From assembly GCA_013350335.1 (NCBI GenBank), contig CM023542.1:7798025-7862024 (forward strand): DNA of 64,000 nt, written 5' to 3'. Below, piece by piece: positions 22,723 to 41,519 of the stretch. The position numbers and the translations under genes were made by a program. Each line of letters starts with the position of its first letter. Within the stretch, counting starts at the first letter, position 1. This DNA comes from Chimonanthus salicifolius. Lineage: Eukaryota; Streptophyta; Magnoliopsida; Laurales; Calycanthaceae. The notes beneath the pieces are model-generated. The model saw only the letters and a program-made list of their open reading frames with translations. It was not told the origin of the DNA and did no database searches.

Positions 22723-23004
22723 GAAAATCGAGTCTATCCAGAAAGAAAACCTTGGTATCTATATGGCTGGCCTAGATTTAAAGGAAATTATATTTTATAA
22801 GTTCGAGCTTTTGTGGTTTCATTTGGTGTGTCTTAAGAGCAGTGAATATTATTTATGGGGGTTTTATGCTGGATTTCCTGCGATTTTCCACATGTAAATT
22901 AAAAAAAAATTAATTTTATAAATGTAACTATTTATATATTCAAGTTTTAAAATTCTAGTTAAAATAAAAGTTGACGGACTTCTATTGCCTAACCTAAAGA
23001 CATA

Positions 23005-23513
23005 CTCCATTTGTCCCAAAATACTTGTCCTATTTAAAAAAAAATTATTTTTTAAGAATCGTTTTCTCACGAAGCATGCCAAAAGCTTATTAATAGATTC
23101 TCTGATAGGTCAGCTAGTGGCTTTTCTCCTCGGGAAGGGAGAGGTCACGAGTTCGAGCCCCAGTGATCTTTATCCAGTAGTGTAGGGTCTACGTTGCTCC
23201 CCCAGGAGTTTAGGAAGGCTATGGCCAAGGCGTAAGTTGGGGTGGGTTTGAGGTTTCTCTTGGATCTTCAAAAAAAAAAAAAAAACAATGTATAATTAAG
23301 ACGATGAGAGTTGGAGGTGGAATTAATTACAAAATGCTGCATATGAATAAGTCAAAGCTTATAAAAGAAGGTCATCTTCCTATCACGTCAGAAGAAGGTG
23401 ATTTGGAGTTCATCGAGAATGTTAAAGCTTTGATTTAAAAATAAAAGAATAGGACAAGTAATTTGGGACACTTTCGAAATGCATATAGGATAAATATTTT
23501 GGAACGAAGGGAG
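23005..23513. mobile_element. Stowaway-like MITE
   Basis: The left end CTCCATTTGTCCCAAAATAC and the right end ATTTTGGAACGAAGGGAG are the classic CTCCCTCCGTCCCAAAATA type inverted repeat, flanked by TA (23003-23004, 23514-23515). AATACTTGTCCTATTT on the left pairs with GAATAGGACAAGTAATTT on the right. The element is enlarged by a SINE in its middle. Confidence 0.85.
23105..23286 (+). mobile_element. tRNA-derived SINE inside the Stowaway MITE
   Basis: It has a pol III B box GTTCGAGCC at 23151-23159, an A-box-like CAGCTAGTGG upstream, a tRNA-unrelated body, and a 3' A run (23271-23285). It lies wholly inside the MITE, so it inserted later. I could not find its target duplication. Confidence 0.75.
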
Positions 23514-24252
23514 TAGTTGATAGTCCATTTCTCGGCACATGGTAATTGATTGACTGGATCATAATTTTAATACAAATTGGTAACCTTATCTCTCTACTTT
23601 TGACCTATGTAAATCTTTTGCTAATCTTTCATAATGCAATCACAAGTAATATTTGCCTTGCACAAGTAGAATAGACACCACCGTTGATTTTGCGCCTTCA
23701 TCATCAGAGGGTGGGAGATACAGTCTAAGATTTGCTTACCCCGTAAAGCGGAAAGAGAAGCAGCAGCGAAGTTAAAAGCCTAAAAGAATAAGACTTCACT
23801 ATATTATATTATCACAACAAATGGGTTGGTGGGGTGTTTGGTCAATCGACCTTCTACCCACATTACATCAGTATGCTCAACAGCCACATCTAAATCTTTC
23901 TTTTCTTCTTAGAGATTTTAAGAGTTTGAATCTTTTCGTTGTTCAGAGTATCCGACATGCATAGATTGAGAAATTTAAATATACCTTAAAAATTAGTCGG
24001 ATCATACATGTGATACCTTAATCTTAAAAAAAGAATTTGAATTTGTCTAATGCTAATTTACAGTGATACCCATTGAAACCTTATTCACATGTGAGTTTTG
24101 ACAGTAGGTAAGTCAAATGCCACAATTCAAATATTTTGCGGCTGCACATTTAGAGTACAGCAACGGGGGTGAGGTGTCGTGTAAAGTTTATCAGTTTGAA
24201 GACGCAAAGTGATTGAAAATGAAGTCGAGTCAAGAAACAACAATATTCGGAT

Positions 24253-24371
24253 TTGGGGTATAGATCTCGACCGATATGTATAGTATCGGTTAGAGATAAA
24301 TTATTGGGCCGATTTTTGTGGGCCTGTCCGATATCTCAGCCGATATTTGCCCATATCAGACAAATATCGGA

Positions 24372-24420
<49 letters not shown>

Positions 24421-24551
24421 AAACAGCCTTTTTATTTTTTTAAATGAAATTTTTCAAAAAAAAAAAAGGCAGCGAGATTTTCAAAAATAAATAAATTTGG
24501 AGAGATAAAATCTCGGCTGAAATCTCGGCAAGGCCGAATTTTTAACCCTTG
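24253..24551. mobile_element. hAT-like MITE, CGGCCGATAT family, copy B (degraded)
   Basis: The interior has CGACCGATATG, AGCCGATATTTG and ATATCGGACGATATAT, and the right end is GCCGAATTTTTAACCCTTG. The presumed duplication is ATTCGGAT on the left and GTTTGGAC on the right: 5 of 8 identical, and all three differences are transitions, as expected of an old methylated copy. A (TA)n run lies inside (24374-24416). Confidence 0.65.
24374..24416. repeat. (TA)n microsatellite
   Basis: An uninterrupted TA run of about 43 bases within MITE copy B. Confidence 0.95.
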
Positions 24552-24564
24552 GTTTGGACTATGG

Positions 24565-25095
24565 ATGGTTAAAAATATGGGTGCAATTTGGGTCCAGCCT
24601 AATTTGAGCTTGCATTATAAAAATAATAATAATAAATAAATTCAGGTTCGGGTTGACCTGGGCCTAGGTTGGATTCACTTTCAGGCCTAATATATCACAT
24701 CCAAAATAAAATTTCAATTGGGCTAGGTCTAGTCTATAGAAGCTCCCAAAAATACAAATTAGGGCCATAAAGTATAGAATTTAATTTTCTTTAATTAATT
24801 AATTTTATTTATAAATATAAAATTCATGTGACATACAATTTATATTTTGATAAATACCAAAAAAAGTCCATTTAGGCCCGAATAAGCCCAAGCATGAATA
24901 AGCTTGCGTATACAATTCGAGCTTGAAATCGGGCGTAGGTCCTATAAATACAATTAATGTTGGGCTTGTGTTTGAGTAATTCAGGTTCACCGAGGCCCAA
25001 GCTCCATCCTGGGCATTTTAATTGCAATTCGGGCCCAGGTTCTTGTAGACTCAATACCTGACCTCGCCTGACCTAAGTTGAGGGCCCCAGATAAA
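24565..25095. other. Possible degraded GGGCC-rich MITE
   Basis: GATGGTTAAAAATATGGG at the left and the complement of AGATTAACCATC at the right give a short inverted terminus. The interior repeats GGGCCTAGGTT and AGGCCC words. No target duplication is visible, so this is a weak call. Confidence 0.3.
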
Positions 25096-25522
25096 AGATT
25101 AACCATCAATAAAGTGGAGAACTCTTGTGATGCGTGAATCACAACCATATAAACTCTCCATAGTTTTTATCCATGCCGTTTTCCCAAGTCGAGTTGACCC
25201 AACTCGATACTGGGCCAGGAGATTTGATCTTACTGGATGAAAACAGGTTTTGAATTATGCAAATATTTTTATACCGTTTATGGAGTTGGGTATCCCACAT
25301 TCATGAAATGTTCCGCATCTGTAGAGGATAGATGAACCATTCTGCCATCCATAGTATGTGGGGATTTGATCAAAGAATCCATCCAAATCAATAATACATA
25401 AGAGTGGAAATTTCACTTTTTGTTGGCCCATCTATGGCCACAAAATTGAGATCTACGGTTTGCAGGGGAGAAGAACTAACTAATATAAATTTAGTAGAAC
25501 ATGAAGCATGGATATGGCTACT

Positions 25523-25876
25523 TTGGGCTGCAACTTAGGTCGGGTGGGTCGGATTCCTTAAAACCCAATCCGACCCGAGTTGATATATATATGGAACTCG
25601 ACGCGACCCAACCCGAATTCTCAACCCGAACTTCACAACCCGATCCGACCCAAATTCTAATCCGAATTCTAACCCGACCTGCATTCTGAACCTATTTTAG
25701 CCTAATTTTAGCCGGGTCCAGTCAGGTTGGGTCGGGTCTAACCGGGTTAACTTGTAAAATCCACAACCCGACCGGATCTGAGTTTCTTGATGGTTTTTAT
25801 CTTCTCAACCCGACCCGACCCTCTAACCCAAAATTCTCGACTTGACCTGCATGATTTCTCGGGTTGGGTCATGCCC
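25523..25876. mobile_element. hAT-like MITE rich in GGGTCGGGTT words
   Basis: It is flanked by a perfect 10-bp direct repeat TATGGCTACT (25513-25522, 25877-25886), within which an 8-bp hAT duplication would lie. The ends read TTGGGCTGC and GTCATGCCCT. The interior is packed with CCCGACCC and GGGTCGGG words, a pattern seen in some plant hAT MITEs. There is no coding capacity. Confidence 0.7.
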
Positions 25877-25886
25877 TATGGCTACT

Positions 25887-27166
25887 ATTTAACAGAGATG
25901 ATTATGTTAGAGCCTAGCATGGATGTGGCAACAATTCCATTACAGGCTCAATTTACATCTCTGGAAGTTATGGAATTAGGACAAATCTGATTCACAGGTT
26001 CTTCTCCAAGTCAAAGCTCCAAATCCGATCACGGGTTCTTCTTCTTTGAGCCAAAGTTCCAAACAATATTTTGGTTGTTGCAGAAGTTGAATTTTTCATT
26101 GAGTACACATGCAAGTCAATGGCTAGAGTTCACCCAGTCATAGCAGTCGAAGGCCTTGGCTGCACTAGGCTGCAAACCTATTTTGCATCTCCCTAGCTCT
26201 AAAGCAGGCTCACTTTAACTAGGTCTATCCTATTGAGACAACTTTCTATCATAAGCCTTTTTAATAAAAACAATTTTGATATTCTGGTTTCTATGCTTAA
26301 TTTGAAATTAAATTAAACATAGTAATATAGTATACAAGTGTATATACCTAATATCTATCTAATTATTTCATTACTAGTGCTACAACACAATCTGGCAAAG
26401 GACTGGTGAGTCTATCAAAAGGACAGACTGAGGCTTTCCCAGTTGCCATATCCATGCATCTAATGTGCTACTGTGCCAATATAAGAAGCTCCACAAAGTT
26501 GCCACTTCACAATGTGTGCCCAATACACGAAATGGTTTTTACTTTGAAACACCTAACTAAAGTCTCAACCTCAAGCAGATCACTCTTTGGAGTCTCTAGT
26601 ATGTCTTATACTAGGTTAACTAAGATCATCATCATTATAGCATCAGCTGCAACCTCTATGGATGCAAGCAATGAGCACTTACCACCTCAGCTAAAGGTTC
26701 TTGTCACTGAGGTAGACTAAGATCTCCTACAAATATCTCTTGGCTAGCATGGTTGCTCATTTTGGCCAAGGAACTCAAGAAACCATGGCTAAGTCTACTT
26801 CTGAGCAGTAGGGATTCATTGCCAAGTTGCCTCATGACTGTGTTCACCTACAGGATGCCTTACAAGTAGTGATCTAAAGTGAAATATAATCAAAGTTCAT
26901 AGAAATATAGACTCTGAAGCAGCAGAACTCCCAAATAACGAGTGATTGTTGTAACTAAAAATGCATTCTGGTCAAGAAAGAGAATATACATTACACACAT
27001 CCCATTTATGAAAAATGGTATCTATTTCCAGTACAAAAGATTAAAAATGTTAATGTATTTCCAATGTATGGAATCATATATGACTTCTCCCATTGATAGT
27101 CTCCTCAGATGTAAACTTAGACTTACCTGTACTGGATCCAGATAACAACAATATGGTTCAGGCACT
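25887..27166. other. Intergenic stretch downstream of glycolate oxidase
   Basis: No domain is recognised. An open frame of 104 codons at 26406-26720 has no similarity I know and no gene-like context. The 3' UTR of the glycolate oxidase gene must occupy the right-hand end, but I see no certain poly(A) signal. Confidence 0.4.
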
Positions 27167-33777
<6,611 letters not shown>

Positions 33778-34489
33778 CTTCTCAACTGGCTAAGAAGCCT
33801 TACCCTCAAACAATCTAAAATCAATTTCAGAAATACATTGATCAATGACAATGCTCGCTAAAAACTGAAAGGGCAGTACAAATTCTACGTGATGAAAACA
33901 AGAACTGAAATAGAGATCAAAATCAGCATATAACAAAGATGAATCATGAACAACCCGAGTTTGATCCTGGAATCTGACCATACAATAGAAACATATATCC
34001 AATGAATATAACTTCTCAAAACCGTATGGAAACATAAACAGCAGATGGTGTCAGATTGAAATCTGCTGAACACTTCAATTAATATGGTTTACAGTCTAAA
34101 ACCATTTTAATATTAAACCCGCATTAGAGACAACCAAAGTCACATTAAGAGCAACAACAGATAATCTCCTCTCTAAGCATAAATAGCGCGAAAGCCCATA
34201 TGAGAATAACCAGGGATAAAGCATTCTGATTGAAAGCAAAACAGAAATATATTCAGTTTGACATCATAATCTGATAAAACATACAAGAAAAAAAGAAAAA
34301 TAAAGCTAATTTATAAACACCCACATGCAAAACCACAAAGAAACACAGAAGAATAGCAGACCTCTCCCTCTATCTGAGTGGAAAATACCCAAGTATATGA
34401 CTGGGGAGATGGTGGGTTATGAGCAACAGATAAGACTGGAAAACTTAAGGAAGAGAGAGAGAGAGAGAGTGAAGACAAACAGGTGGGGG
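33778..34489 (-). promoter_or_regulatory. 5' UTR of glycolate oxidase, probably with an intron
   Basis: The 12 bases before the ATG follow a good acceptor (CTTCTTAG at 33790-33797). About 570 bases upstream a candidate donor GAG|GTCTGC lies at 34361. A (GA)n/(CT)n run at 34451-34469 sits where a transcription start would be expected. No canonical TATA box was seen. The 5' UTR intron is an inference from splice-like signals only. Confidence 0.4.
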
Positions 34490-37024
34490 TGACTGAATAA
34501 TGAAGAGAATTTATTCAGGACTGTGGATCAGATTTTGGAGGTGGGTTTTTGAAACAACTACTGATCATGTAAACGAGTTGCTTCTCATCCACAAATGTCT
34601 ACGTTCGATTGAGAATGCTAGTACATTATCAAAAGCCAAAGAAATTTCACAAAAAAGTAGGAAAAAAAAAAAATGGAGAGACAATAATAGAAAAGGATTA
34701 AAGAGATATATTTTCTTTTCTCCCTTTGGAAATAAAAATGCGAGAGGCAATGCCTTATTGCCTTATCCATTTATGGCACCTCGTCATGGTTGTTGCTGCC
34801 TGTGACGGCGGCTATGAACAGGGACGAGTTGACTTGTTCTGTAACGAGTCACAGTGACATGAATGTGGAACTCGTCCATCAATGACATCAATCTCGACCT
34901 CACAATTTGTAAGAGTAATTTGGATAGGAGAGCATGTCAAAGGTTACATGCATGAAATGATCAGAACCTGACAATTGGTGGTCATGAAATGGACGGTTAG
35001 ATACAATCCATGCCTTCCATGCAAGGCCCTGGCTTTAAATGACCGGACCGACCCATTTTGATAAATGACCCAATTTGATCTAAATAACTCAACCTGATCA
35101 TAATCCATTTATAAATGGGTAGATCCAACTCAAACTCAAAAAAAAAAAGAGAAGAAGATAGCTACTCATTTATTGCCACGTACATATAATCATATGAGAT
35201 CTATAACCATTTAAAGGGTAGTTTCTTAATTAGACATGTAAACTAATTTTAATTGACTTAACCCATTTAAAAAGATTCGAAATAGACTCAAATTCGAATA
35301 GATCCAAACTGAATAAGACCAATCCAATTCAATTCTTTGCCAGGTTTAATTTTGAATGAGTCTGAATTTTGAGCCTTTCGAACAGTAAAGAACAATTGAA
35401 TGAGATAATCACTAGCCCAGGCTTAAGCCCTGTAGGAGATACCAAACATTGAAAAACCGAACTACCAAAGGCAATGCCCAACAAAAGAACCAATGGACAC
35501 CACAGGCATCACCTTAATTTAGGAGGGTCCCAAACTCAGTGTTTTAAAATTCAAAAACTAGGGCTCGACTTAAAATCTTATCAAGTTTATAAATTTGATT
35601 GAGTTTTCAACTTAAAAAATTGAAAATTTATAAAAACTCATTGACTTGCTTGATTCAAAATTCTATCAAGTTAAGCCGATTAGAACTAATTCAGCCAATT
35701 TTTTTAAAATTTTTAAACAATAAGTCAAACACTTTACATCTATTTTAATAAGGCAATGTTCTCCCATGATCCATCTTTTTCTGTACCTTTCATGAGCATG
35801 TCTATGTGAAGTTCATCAAAGGTAAAATGTAGATTTTGGATAAATATAAATTTGAATATGGGACCACAAAACCATCACCTTCATTAAATTAATCAAACAA
35901 TTTATTATATTTTTTATATGATATAAACTTTTGATTTTATTTTTGTTATTATTTATTGTTACAATTTTATTAGGCATATTATTTATTATTATAAGTCTAT
36001 TTTGTGGGTGATAGTTAAGGCAACTGAGCAATGTTAAATTGTCTTTGGCCAAGTCTTTGCATCACTTCTTTTAATTATTTGATGACAATGAGATATTGTT
36101 CTTATTGTTCAATTCGAGTTCTAACTGGGGCTCTAGTTATATTTAGAAAAAAAAAGAAAACAGACTGGACTCAAGTGGACCAAATTGGGCCAACCCATTC
36201 TTGGCTTGTGCCCTAAAAATACAAGTGGGGTTTGCCTTAGAATAGCTTAAAGACAGCTCAGCCTTTCCAAGTGTTCCGACCAACTTCGGAGACAATCCAC
36301 AACTAAAGCCCAGTTGCTTCTCTTTGACTTACACTTTCAAATTTAGAAGAATGACCCCTTCTTCTATCCCGCTCTCTAGTGTGCTTCCTGTGATGGCCGT
36401 TTTCCCTATGTGTAACTCACGCAGATTGCTTCAATGATACGAGAAGACTTGCATTGATCTCAGTTTCTTCTAGTACCCATGATGAGTGGCCCGAATTCCA
36501 CTCACTTTCCCACACGAATGACATGTATGATATGTTGTTGTAGCCAATTGGGCCCTCCCTTCCAAAACCTCTCTATGCATATGGCCAAAAGCCCTACTCC
36601 TTGCATAGGGCCAAAGGCCTCCTAATTTCTCTCCTCAATGTCCCTTGATAACATTACAAGATACCCATCGAATATTGTCTAAAGTGCAGTACTGTCCAGC
36701 ACAGATTTACACATGTCCAAAGGATTAATTAGATGAGAGGCCTAAACATCTTGGTCTTCAAAAAAAGTGAAGAAATATAGAGACCGCTTACTTAGTAATT
36801 ACGAGAAACAAATTTAGATAAAGAAAAAAAGGACATCCAAATGAAAAGTTTCTTCAGCAGCAATATTGAATTACTCATCTCTCGGCATATGTGAAGAGTC
36901 TAAAGGAAGAAAAATAATTTTGATCAATAATTATTGAATATTTGATCTTCATATGAATATTTAAAAAAGTGATAAAAGAGAATTTTGCTATGGTAACTTG
37001 GTAAGTGACAATTAGATGATTCTT
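34490..37024. other. Intergenic stretch, no gene seen
   Basis: No recognisable domain or flanked element. At 35040-35340 there are degraded GACCCATTT and AACCCATTT words suggestive of an old MITE. 36240-36680 is less AT-rich than its surroundings but shows no readable frame. Confidence 0.4.
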
Positions 37025-37029
37025 CACCC

Positions 37030-37095
37030 ACATGGGTGTAGCTCAACTGGTTACCTCCCGCTTCAGGTTAGAAGGTGTAAAAATGAAACCAAGTA
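37030..37095 (+). repeat. SINE head fragment (tRNA-like)
   Basis: GGGTGTAGCTCAACTGGTTA is a good tRNA-type A-box region, but the B box and tail that should follow are missing or degraded. Probably a truncated SINE rather than a tRNA gene. Confidence 0.45.
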
Positions 37096-37451
37096 TAAAA
37101 ATTAAATATTAAGTAAATAGAAAAATAAAGATTATGTGTTTTAAATTGATTGGTAGTTAAACGTTCATCAACAGCCCTAAATAAATAAATAGGGCAAAAA
37201 ATCACAAATTCTCTTTTTTACCATCATAAAATAAAGGAAATTGAAAGAGATACTGGTGTTTTTTAAACAAGTGATACTGTTGTACAATTTCACTGTTTAG
37301 ATAACAATAAATGAATAAAAGAATAAATTCAGTGTCTCTTATTATTAAAAATATTAATATTATTATCAAATAATGACTCTAATTAACAGGAGTTTAAATC
37401 TCAAATATTGATTGAGAAATTTCTCTTTTCTATTTTTTTTTTTAAAAAGCT

Positions 37452-37545
37452 ACATTTATCGGCCGATATCGGCGATATATCGGATATCAGACGATATCTC
37501 AAATCTCGAACGCTATATATCATATCGGCCGATATTTCTTTCCCT
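37452..37545. repeat. CGGCCGATAT-family relic, copy C
   Basis: TATCGGCCGATATCGGCGATATATCGG, then ATATCGGCCGATATTTC 60 bases on, is the same palindromic sequence as the hAT-like MITEs. The CAGGGGTC termini are not found, so this is a fragment. Confidence 0.6.
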
Positions 37546-37549
37546 TCTA

Positions 37550-39935
37550 ATTATTATTATTATTTAATAAAAAGATAAGTGCAGCCCCATCAAAATTGAA
37601 AGCCCATGAATGATGGTACTTGTTTAGAAGTTGCTAATATTGACATTGTGATCAGAGCAAATCAGGCCCGAATCAGGCCCGGGATCTCCTTCTGTCCTTT
37701 TACGTGCTGCCATTAACGCATGCCGACATAGATTCAGGCCAACAGCTATGGATTGCTTTCCACAACATTACAACAAAAGTAAAAACAGTGAAAACTACAC
37801 AACATAACTACAAATAAATAAACAACAGGACAGTAGATGCTACAGTTACAGTGCCTGCAACTCTGGTTTCTGTTTTTACCAGACATACAATCAATACCCA
37901 TGATACACCTGACCACACATCTTTTTGTGGGCCCAAACATGCCATGTTTCATCACAGATGATCTTGACCCTTCAACAATCACACTGACTCAAGTGTATCC
38001 ATTGACCTCCAATGGTTTGATTGTCCAATATAATGGTTCGTGTGGGTTTTGTAAGATGAGCTGTTTATAGTTTGTGATGGGAAGATAATAAAATAAATAT
38101 GATACCATTATATGTGATGAGGATCAAGTGAGGATCAAGAGCTAGATGTAGATGTATTGATGTAATGGCAAAATATGAAATTTTATTTTAATAGCCATAC
38201 AAACTTTATACATCAATTTTATTTATTGGTTGATATATCGTGTATCAGTCGTATAATATATGTAGTGACTATATCAATCAATAATTCAACTAATAGAAAT
38301 CGAACAATCACTCGATATAATTTTTTTCACTTAAAATGTTGTTTTAACTATTTTTAGTTGAATTTTACATTGTGTTTGATTTTAAGAAACTTTAGAAGCA
38401 TCTTTTTCAAGTGCAAAAAGTACTTATCAATTTTAAATATTTTTCCATTAAAATTTGACCATTTTGAATTATTTTAATATTTTTTTTTAAGTTTAGACTC
38501 TAAGATACTCTCAAATTAAGGATTTTTGTGAAAATAATTTAATAAAATAATATTCAGTGCTTATCCAATTCAAGTTCTTTTCGAAAAATTAATCAAAGTT
38601 GGGTTTTCTAAGATAATTCTCATTTTAGAGTTTCTTTTCAAAAAAATTAACAAAATGATAGAGAAATGTATATGATGCTAATATTCTTCTAACATTTTAT
38701 GAAATTTAAATTTTCTTGCAACAAAAAATATACGAATTGTAATAGAAGAAGATCCATTTCACTATGAGATATCAGAGAATATGAATTTCATATTAGGTTT
38801 TTGCGCATATTGGTCTCCTATTTTCTAAAAGTTTTATATACTTTTAATTTTTTAAAAAATATTTTATTTTTATTAAAATTCGACTTTAGCATGCTTCCTA
38901 TTTTCTCCTAGTTTACTCCTACTTTTCTTTTCTTTTTTTCAAAAAAAAAAAAACAGAGAGAGAAAGTGATACATTTTAAATCTCTATGGCAGGGTAACAG
39001 ATACTGATTTTGTGAGGATTGATCTCACCTTTCTTTCACGTGGGGTGAAGATACTTGTGATACTCTGAATTTTTTTTTTGAAGTTTTCGTACTAACGATA
39101 TCAGGGATTCAGTATTTCAGAGAGTTGAGATTGTTTGTTGCAGACGGCAAAAGGAAAACAATTCTAATATTTTAAAATAAGACATATTATTTTAAAAAGG
39201 ACAGTCAATACTTGAAACTTTTGATAAAATGATAATGTTTGGATAATATGGGTATCCCTATTTTATTGACTCACCGGGTCAAGATTCTGTGAATTAATTA
39301 AGTTCGAAAGCAATCGAATATAAACCTCTAGTCTAATTCTAAAAATTTAAATAAAATTACATTTTATTAAATAATATCATAAAACTTCTTTTAACTTAGA
39401 TTGATTTACCAGGCCTTACAATATAAAACATATCTTTTTTCAATCAAACTGCTTGTAGAAGAAAAGAGTTTGTGGAGCACCATTAAAATGTGTATCTATT
39501 TGATTTAAAATAATTAAAATTATTACTATAATTTCTTTTTTGAATTTACGTGTGTGAAATAGTGAGATACTCAACGAAAAACCTCTGCGGGTGAGTCCAC
39601 TATCCGAGGGCATACCAAGATTATGCCATTGTTAAAATCATTTAAACTGCTTAAAGCTTTTGATAGAAAGTAAAGAGAAGAGAACATCCACTGTCTTCCA
39701 TGAGGATTACAGCCATCGATGGTGTTTATTTTGGATGTGAAGCCTTAATCAAATCTGCTCTTACGCTTGATTCTTGACTTGTGAAAGCTAATTGCCTACT
39801 TTCCTCTATACTCAAATCATAACATCCCGACCGTTCACAAGTAGCAGAATTTAGAGCCAAGACTGCATGTATTAAATATGAAAAGTGAAAATGACCCACA
39901 AATAAAAATGGGGCAAAGTTAATGGAAAATAATAA
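37550..39935. other. AT-rich intergenic stretch, no gene seen
   Basis: No open frame of interest. A segment near 39550-39605 resembles one near 43570-43636 (GTGTG..AA, then GAGATACTCAA, then CCACTATCC), so both are probably remains of one repeat family. Confidence 0.4.
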
Positions 39936-41367
39936 TCAAAGAGAAGCCATTAAAAATACATGAAGAAAAGAAGCAAAGCACCAAAAAAACATCACCTTAT
40001 GATTCATGAATGACGATGATGCATTCGAGTTGATGTTTCCATCATGCCAAGATGGTTCCAATCTCTGATCATCAATACCTCTTTGGTGGTCTTTATCCCA
40101 AGATCTGTTGCTAGACTTTGCAGAATCCAAACAAGCAGGAGCTTCAAGAGAGAGAGAGAGATTGTGAACTGTGCACAAGCCACTGTTTCCTCTTAAATCC
40201 AATCTCTTCCCAAGCCTACTAACAAAGTCTGGTGGAAATGGAATCACCCCACTAAGCCTGTTTTGGCTCAAATTCAGCTGACCCAGATGTGGAATTGCCC
40301 CCAAACTTGGAGGAACTGAACCAGTGAGCGAGTTTCTGTCCAATGACAGTTCTATAAGATGACCCAATGAACTCAAAGATCTGGGTATCGAACCTGTCAA
40401 TCCACAAGCTGAGAGACTCAACACTGTTAGCTTTCCAAGATTCCCTACAAACAGGGGCACCCCTGTTTTTATAGGATTGCCCTCCATCAGCAAGTACTGT
40501 AGCTCATTCAAACCCGAAAGGGCCTCAGGGATGGGCCCCTCTATAAGATTGTGGCTCAAATCCAGCAAGACTAACTTGTGCAAATTCCCTATTTGTGGAG
40601 GAACCCTCCCAACAAGCTTGTTGGAGCTCAAGTCAACCTTTTGGAGGGATAGAAGCTGGCCAATGGAAGATGGGACCTGGGCCTCAAGCCCGTTCCAGCT
40701 GAGGTCAAAGATGGTCAAACTGGTCAACCCTCCAATTTCTTCAGGAATTTTACCCTGTGAGAAGGTTGTAGCTGAGGTCCAGCTGCTCCAACTTGTCCAA
40801 CCGGCCCAATTCCTTTGGGATCTCTCCCTGCAAGCTGTTCTGAGAAAGGCACAAGACCCTGAGGGTGGAAACCTCAGCTAGGGTTGGTGGGATGTTTCCG
40901 GAAAGGCCCGGGTTGGATTCGACCACCAACTGCTCCAGAGTGGAGGAAGCACTGAACAGAGAGAGAGGAAGAGAGGCTGCTGTCGTGAGGAAGCAGCTGA
41001 ATATGGAGAAAATCTTGAGGTAAGGAAGCTTTGGAAGAGATTCCGACAGTTTAGCTGAGGTCTTACAAGCAGGGGTGGCAACATCTGGGCCGACATGGAT
41101 CCTGGTAACATGAAACAGGGGAATTTGTTCTTGGCCCAACTCACATTGTATGCCAGGCCATGGGGTGTCAGTGCAAGGGTATGGGTGCATTTGGGCCCAG
41201 TCGGGGTCCTCTAGGAGGTCACCCACAACTTGAAACAGTGCCAAAAGCTCTTCGGTGTCCATTGCAGCTGCTTCATCTGTTGCATTTTGCAGGGGACTCC
41301 TCTGTTCTGATGAGCCAATGGGAAGAAGGAGAAGAAAGAGTGCAAGGAATTGGGAAGGAGAGGCCAT
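39936..41367 (-). pseudogene. Leucine-rich-repeat protein, PII-2/RLP-like, one frameshift
   Basis: Intronless. ATG at 41367 gives a signal peptide (about 25 residues; FLALFLLLLP core). An N-terminal cap follows (ELLALFQVVGDLLEDPDW, then two Cys in PYPCTDTPWPGIQC), then about eleven LRRs with the LxxLxxLxLSxNxLxGxIP pattern, a Ser/Asn-rich tail, and a hydrophobic C-terminus (FFWCFASFLHVFLMASL) that could be a membrane or GPI signal. It resembles the Arabidopsis PIRIFORMOSPORA INDICA-INSENSITIVE 2 group of receptor-like proteins without a kinase. The frame breaks at 40748-40752: one extra base after the codons for LLTG creates an immediate TAA, yet the LRR pattern continues unbroken in the next frame. 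Without that base the protein would be about 477 residues. Either a recent null allele or a base error in the assembly. Confidence 0.88.
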
Positions 41368-41436
41368 GGAGGAAACAGGTTGAGAATGAAAGGAAGGAAC
41401 TGTTTGGTGATGGGTTCCATTTGGAATTTGAAGGTA

Positions 41437-41445
41437 TTTTAAATA
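41437..41445 (-). promoter_or_regulatory. TATA-like box of the LRR gene
   Basis: TATTTAAAA on the minus strand, about 70 bases before the chosen ATG at 41367. A start of transcription some 30 bases downstream would lie before this ATG but after the upstream in-frame ATG at 41514, which supports 41367 as the real start. Confidence 0.55.
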
Positions 41446-41519
41446 GACATTACTGGAAATGGTGATGGTTGGTGGTTTTGTTGGTTCTTGTCTGGTTTCC
41501 CAACAGGGCGGCATTGAAG

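Noticed and set aside
26406..26720. A 104-codon plus-strand frame downstream of glycolate oxidase
   Set aside because: Low complexity at its end, no recognisable domain and no splice or promoter context.
37025..37100. A possible tRNA gene
   Set aside because: The A-box region is good but no B box or acceptor stem pairs up, so a SINE fragment is more likely.
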